Translations under genes and position numbers: made by a program
The notes under the pieces: model-generated
What the model was told of the DNA's origin: nothing
What the model saw: the letters and a program-made list of their open reading frames with translations, nothing else
Databases searched by the model: none
Shown here: piece by piece, positions 60,674-64,000 of the stretch
Position numbering within the stretch: position 1 is the stretch's first letter
Layout of the letters: each line of letters starts with the position of its first letter
Assembly: GCF_000745855.1 (NCBI RefSeq)
Contig: NZ_JQKD01000008.1
Coordinates: 144,190 to 208,189, forward strand
Reading direction: 5' to 3'
DNA length: 64,000 nucleotides
From: Xenophilus azovorans DSM 13620
GTDB taxonomy: Bacteria; Pseudomonadota; Gammaproteobacteria; Burkholderiales; Burkholderiaceae_C

Positions 60674-61477
60674 ATGAGTGACATCCTGAACAAGATCGTT
60701 GCCGTCAAGCACGAGGAAGTGGCCGCGGCGCGCAAGCGCGTGCCGCTGGAAGCCATCCGCGCCGACGCCGAGAGCCGCGTGCTCACGCGCGACTTCGTGG
60801 GCGCGATGCGCGCCAAGATCGCCGCCGGCCAGGCCGCCGTCATCGCCGAGATCAAGAAGGCCAGCCCCAGCAAGGGCGTGATCCGCAGCGGCGAGTTCAT
60901 CCCGGCCGACCTCGCGCAGAGCTATGCGGAGGGCGACGGCGCCATCAGCGCGGCCTGCCTGTCGGTACTGACCGACCGCCAGTTCTTCCAGGGCAGCATC
61001 GACTACCTCAAGCAGGCCCGCGCCTCCTGCGGCCTGCCGGTGCTGCGCAAGGACTTCATGGTCGATGCCTGGCAGGTGTACGAGTCGCGCGCCATCGGGG
61101 CCGACTGCATCCTGCTCATCGCCGCCTGCCTGGACGACGCGCAGATGCGCGACTTCGAGGCCATCGCCCTGTCGCTGGGCATGGCCGTGCTGGTGGAAGT
61201 GCACGACGCGGCCGAGATGGAGCGCGCGCTGAAGCTGCGCACGCCGCTGGTGGGCGTGAACAACCGCAACCTGCGCAGCTTCGAAGTCTCGCTGCAGACC
61301 ACGCTCGACCTGCGTTCGAGCGTGCCGGCCGACCGGCTGCTCGTCACCGAATCCGGCATCGCCACCCGCCAGGACGTGAAGACGCTGCGCGATGCGGGCG
61401 TGGACGCCTTCCTCGTCGGTGAAAGCTTCATGCGCGCCGAGGAGCCGGGCGAGGCGCTGGCCCAACTGTTCCGCTGA
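60674..61477 (+). CDS. trpC: Indole-3-glycerol-phosphate synthase
   Basis: 267-residue TIM-barrel enzyme that closes the indole ring. Markers: [36 protein letters not shown] (catalytic Lys), [43 protein letters not shown] and [11 protein letters not shown]. Not fused to trpF. Follows trpD by 18 bases. Confidence 0.97.
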   Translation: MSDILNKIVAVKHEEVAAARKRVPLEAIRADAESRVLTRDFVGAMRAKIAAGQAAVIAEIKKASPSKGVIRSGEFIPADLAQSYAEGDGAISAACLSVLTDRQFFQGSIDYLKQARASCGLPVLRKDFMVDAWQVYESRAIGADCILLIAACLDDAQMRDFEAIALSLGMAVLVEVHDAAEMERALKLRTPLVGVNNRNLRSFEVSLQTTLDLRSSVPADRLLVTESGIATRQDVKTLRDAGVDAFLVGESFMRAEEPGEALAQLFR

Positions 61478-61480
61478 GCC

Positions 61481-62197
61481 ATGGCGACGGTTCCCTCCAC
61501 CCAACTGCAGTCCGCCGACCCGGCCGACTGGCCTGTCGCACCCGGCTGGCAGCCGCTGGTGGACGCCTTCTTCGGCAGCGAGACGGGCCTCTCGCTGCTC
61601 GACTTCCTCTACCAGCGCCTGAAGGCCGGGGCGGTGATCTTCCCGCCGCAGCCGCTGCGCGCGTTGGAACTCACGCCACCCGAGGAGGTGCGCGTCGTCA
61701 TCCTCGGCCAGGACCCGTACCACGGCCGCGGCCAGGCCGAGGGGCTGGCCTTCTCGGTGGCCCCGGGCGTGGCGCTGCCGCCCTCGCTGCGCAACATCTT
61801 CAAGGAGCTGGAGCGCGACCTCGGCACGCCGCCGCCGCCCTTCCCGAACCCGGGCGGCAGCCTGGTCAAGTGGGCGAAGAACGGCGTGCTGCTGCTCAAC
61901 ACCTGCCTCACGGTGGAGGAGGGCCAGCCGGCCAGCCACGCCGGCCGCGGCTGGGAGGTGCTCACCGACGCCGTGATCCGCCACGTCGCCGACGGCGAGC
62001 GGCCGGTCGTCTTCATGCTGTGGGGCTCGCATGCGCAGAGCAAGCGCAGCTTCATCGACGGCAGGCGCCACAAGCTGCTGATGTCCAACCATCCGTCGCC
62101 GCTGTCGGCGCAGCGCCCGCCTGTGCCCTTCATCGGCTGCGGGCATTTCGGCCAGGCGCGCGCCTGGCGCGACGCGCAGCGCACGCAGCAGGGCTGA
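61481..62197 (+). CDS. ung: Uracil-DNA glycosylase
   Basis: Removes uracil from DNA. 238 residues starting 3 bases after trpC. Family-1 motifs are present: GQDPYHG with catalytic Asp78, LVKWAKNGVLLLNTCLTVE, and SNHPSPLSA. The 18-base gap to the convergent patatin gene leaves little room for a terminator. Confidence 0.96.
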   Translation: MATVPSTQLQSADPADWPVAPGWQPLVDAFFGSETGLSLLDFLYQRLKAGAVIFPPQPLRALELTPPEEVRVVILGQDPYHGRGQAEGLAFSVAPGVALPPSLRNIFKELERDLGTPPPPFPNPGGSLVKWAKNGVLLLNTCLTVEEGQPASHAGRGWEVLTDAVIRHVADGERPVVFMLWGSHAQSKRSFIDGRRHKLLMSNHPSPLSAQRPPVPFIGCGHFGQARAWRDAQRTQQG

Positions 62198-62215
62198 CGC
62201 AGACGGGGCGCCGGC

Positions 62216-63316
62216 TCAGGCGCGCTGCATGGCCGGCGCCAGCGGCGCCGCGGCGTCGCCGGCGACATAGTCGCGCTGGATGTCCACCGTGCCGCGGCGG
62301 CCCAGGTCGTCGAAGTGCCGGGCCAGCCAGTCGTGCGCGGCCGTCCGGCCGTGCTCGAACAGGCGCTCGATCATGCGGATGTCGGTCGAGAGCTTGGTGG
62401 CGGCGTCCAGCGGCTCGTCCAGCGCGCTGTCCACGTCGATGCGGTGCAGCAGCAGCCGGCGGTACTGCCGGCCTTCCTGCAGGCGGCCGTCGGCCAGCAA
62501 CTGGTGGATGAAGTCGATGCTGCGCATCTGCGCGAGCAGGCTGGCGTTGAACGCCATCTCGTTCATGCGCTGCGCGATCTCGAAGGGGGTGCGCGGCGTC
62601 TGTGCACGCGTCAGCGGATTGAGCTGCACCAGCACGATGTCGGCGCTCTCGCACTGGCTGATCAGCGGCAGCAGCGCCGGGTTGGCGGCATAGCCGCCGT
62701 CCCAGTAGGGCTCGCCGTCGATCTCCACCGCCTGGAAGACGGTGGGCAGGCAGGTAGAGGCCATCACCGCATGCAGCGTCAGGCGCTCGCCGCTGAAGAT
62801 CTCGGCGCGGCCGGTGCGCACCTGCGTGGCCGAGACGAAGACGCGAGGCGCCTTCTGCGCCGCGATCGCCTCGAAGTCGATCTCCTGGTCCAGCAGCGCG
62901 CGCAGCGGGTTGATGTCCAGCGGATTGAACTGGTAGGGCGAGGCCCAGGGATCGACGCGCAGCGCGTTCGCCCCGCCGAACAGCAGCCGGGCGAACTGCT
63001 GCGCCATGGCCCCGGGCGCGCCGACGCCGGCCACGCGGCGCCAGACCCGTTCCAGCGTCTGGCGCGCCGCGGCGCGGGCGGCCGCCTCGTCGCCTCCGGC
63101 GGCGCGGGCCGCCGCCATGCCATGCGCCAGCGCCACCGCGTTGACGGCGCCGGCGCTGGCGCCGCTGATGCCGTCGAAGTCGAGGCGGCCGTCTTCCAGC
63201 AGCGCGTCCAGCACGCCCCAGGTGAAGGCGCCGTGCGAGCCGCCGCCCTGCAGCGCGAGGTTGACCCGCCGGGGCCGGTCCGGCCGGCGCGCGCCCGGCA
63301 GAAGAAGTGCTTTCAT
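62216..63316 (-). CDS. Patatin-like phospholipase
   Basis: 366 residues from ATG 63316; ATG 63340 would add 8 residues. Patatin motifs: GGGSHG oxyanion loop (24-29), nucleophile Ser54 in GASAG, and the catalytic Asp in YWDGGYAANP. No signal peptide, so probably a cytoplasmic lipid acyl hydrolase. There is no T6SS context; it belongs to the housekeeping end of the window. Confidence 0.9.
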   Translation of the reverse strand: MKALLLPGARRPDRPRRVNLALQGGGSHGAFTWGVLDALLEDGRLDFDGISGASAGAVNAVALAHGMAAARAAGGDEAAARAAARQTLERVWRRVAGVGAPGAMAQQFARLLFGGANALRVDPWASPYQFNPLDINPLRALLDQEIDFEAIAAQKAPRVFVSATQVRTGRAEIFSGERLTLHAVMASTCLPTVFQAVEIDGEPYWDGGYAANPALLPLISQCESADIVLVQLNPLTRAQTPRTPFEIAQRMNEMAFNASLLAQMRSIDFIHQLLADGRLQEGRQYRRLLLHRIDVDSALDEPLDAATKLSTDIRMIERLFEHGRTAAHDWLARHFDDLGRRGTVDIQRDYVAGDAAAPLAPAMQRA

Positions 63317-63415
63317 CCGGGTAATTGTGCGCTGCAACATAAAAATAGGGGTAAACCCTTGCCCTCCTGTGGTTTCCCGGGCAATGCGGCGCTGCGACTT
63401 CTTCTTGCCGGCACG

Positions 63416-63444
63416 TCGACGGGCCGCTCAGACCATGCTATAGT
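63416..63444 (+). promoter_or_regulatory. Promoter for the tRNA-tuf operon
   Basis: TCGACG (63416-63421) and TATAGT (63439-63444) with a 17-base spacer, followed by a GC-rich CCCGGG discriminator, typical of stringently controlled stable-RNA promoters. It ends 12 bases before tRNA-Tyr. Confidence 0.6.
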
Positions 63445-63456
63445 CCCGGGTTCGCC

Positions 63457-63542
63457 GGAGAGGTGGCCGAGTGGTTAATGGCAGCAGACTGTAAATCTGC
63501 CGGTTAATACCTACGCTGGTTCGAATCCAGCCCTCTCCACCA
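63457..63542 (+). tRNA. tRNA-Tyr(GTA)
   Basis: Acceptor GGAGAGG pairs with CCTCTCC, discriminator A and encoded CCA at 63540-63542. Anticodon GTA at 63491-63493. A long variable arm (CCGGTTAATACCTACG) is the class-II feature of bacterial tRNA-Tyr. First of three tRNAs before tuf. Confidence 0.95.
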
Positions 63543-63623
63543 GCGACTCGATGGTTTTGTCAGGCGCCAGGGATCAACAGGGATCACCGAAGTGCATGCC
63601 GCGGGCGGGTCTCGCGTCACGAC

Positions 63624-63697
63624 GCGGGAGTAGTTCAATGGTAGAACCCCAGCCTTCCAAGCTGATGACGCGGGTTCGATTCCCGTCTCCCGCTCCA
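63624..63697 (+). tRNA. tRNA-Gly(TCC)
   Basis: Acceptor GCGGGAG / CTCCCGC, discriminator T, CCA encoded. Anticodon TCC at 63656-63658; T-loop TTCGATT is standard. Confidence 0.95.
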
Positions 63698-63739
63698 GAC
63701 AGGCCGCCGATCGCCGGACAGGCAGACGGTTTTCGTGCT

Positions 63740-64000
<261 letters not shown>

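Noticed and set aside
59159..62146. 995-codon reverse-strand open frame over trpD-trpC-ung
   Set aside because: Antisense of three clear enzymes.

Overview
The window is very GC-rich and densely coded. Gene content points to a betaproteobacterium of the order Burkholderiales, most likely Comamonadaceae. The supporting signs are a tRNA-Tyr/Gly/Thr-tuf locus, a trpE-trpG...trpD-trpC-ung neighbourhood, and several short palindrome-rich repeats of a type I associate with that family. I made no database comparison, so the family-level placement is inference.

Positions 1-53750 are essentially one large type VI secretion (T6SS) locus. All core parts are present. The forward block holds tssK, tssL, tssM, tagF and a Ser/Thr kinase (1363-10159), then tagJ, tssE, tssF, tssG and tssH/clpV (17712-25091). 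A reverse block tssA-tssB-tssC-hcp (50775 back to 47009) diverges from tssJ (50847). TagF, TagJ, an FHA protein (TagH), a kinase and a PP2C phosphatase together suggest a post-translationally controlled, H1-like machine. Between the core blocks lies an unusual insert (10215-17623): an MltA-type murein transglycosylase, a sigma-like protein, a membrane protein with a propeptide-like tail, a caspase-fold protein, a divergent Hcp-like protein and an unknown protein.

Positions 25111-46881 are the delivery and effector region. It holds a lipoprotein plus zincin-type metallopeptidase, a TPR-methyltransferase, a first VgrG with DUF2169-pentapeptide, pentapeptide, DUF3540 and PAAR-like partners, and a second VgrG. 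The second VgrG is followed by a DUF6484-like protein, DUF2169, a thiolase-like pseudoenzyme, a PAAR-like VRR-NUC toxin and two candidate immunity genes. That second island has the same architecture as the P. aeruginosa vgrG1b/Tse7 island as I remember it, but with a different nuclease. A HEAT-repeat protein, TagH and the phosphatase close the region. At 51348-53750 a second, degenerate TssL-like/TssM-like pair lies on the reverse strand.

Positions 54009-63316 are housekeeping: an orphan NarL-type response regulator, gph, a Trp-codon leader peptide with alternative hairpins, trpE, trpG, ltaE, a LysE exporter, trpD, trpC, ung and a patatin. The window ends with tRNA-Tyr(GTA), tRNA-Gly(TCC), tRNA-Thr(GGT) and the start of tuf.

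Two kinds of small repeat stand out. One palindromic family sits in frame inside tssM and trpE and at the N-terminus of the 12657 gene. A 266-bp element of nested inverted repeats separates tssG from tssH. The only stretches over 300 bases without a gene are 1034-1362 (a repeat plus the tssK upstream region) and 22015-22355 (the nested inverted-repeat element and a short tssH leader).
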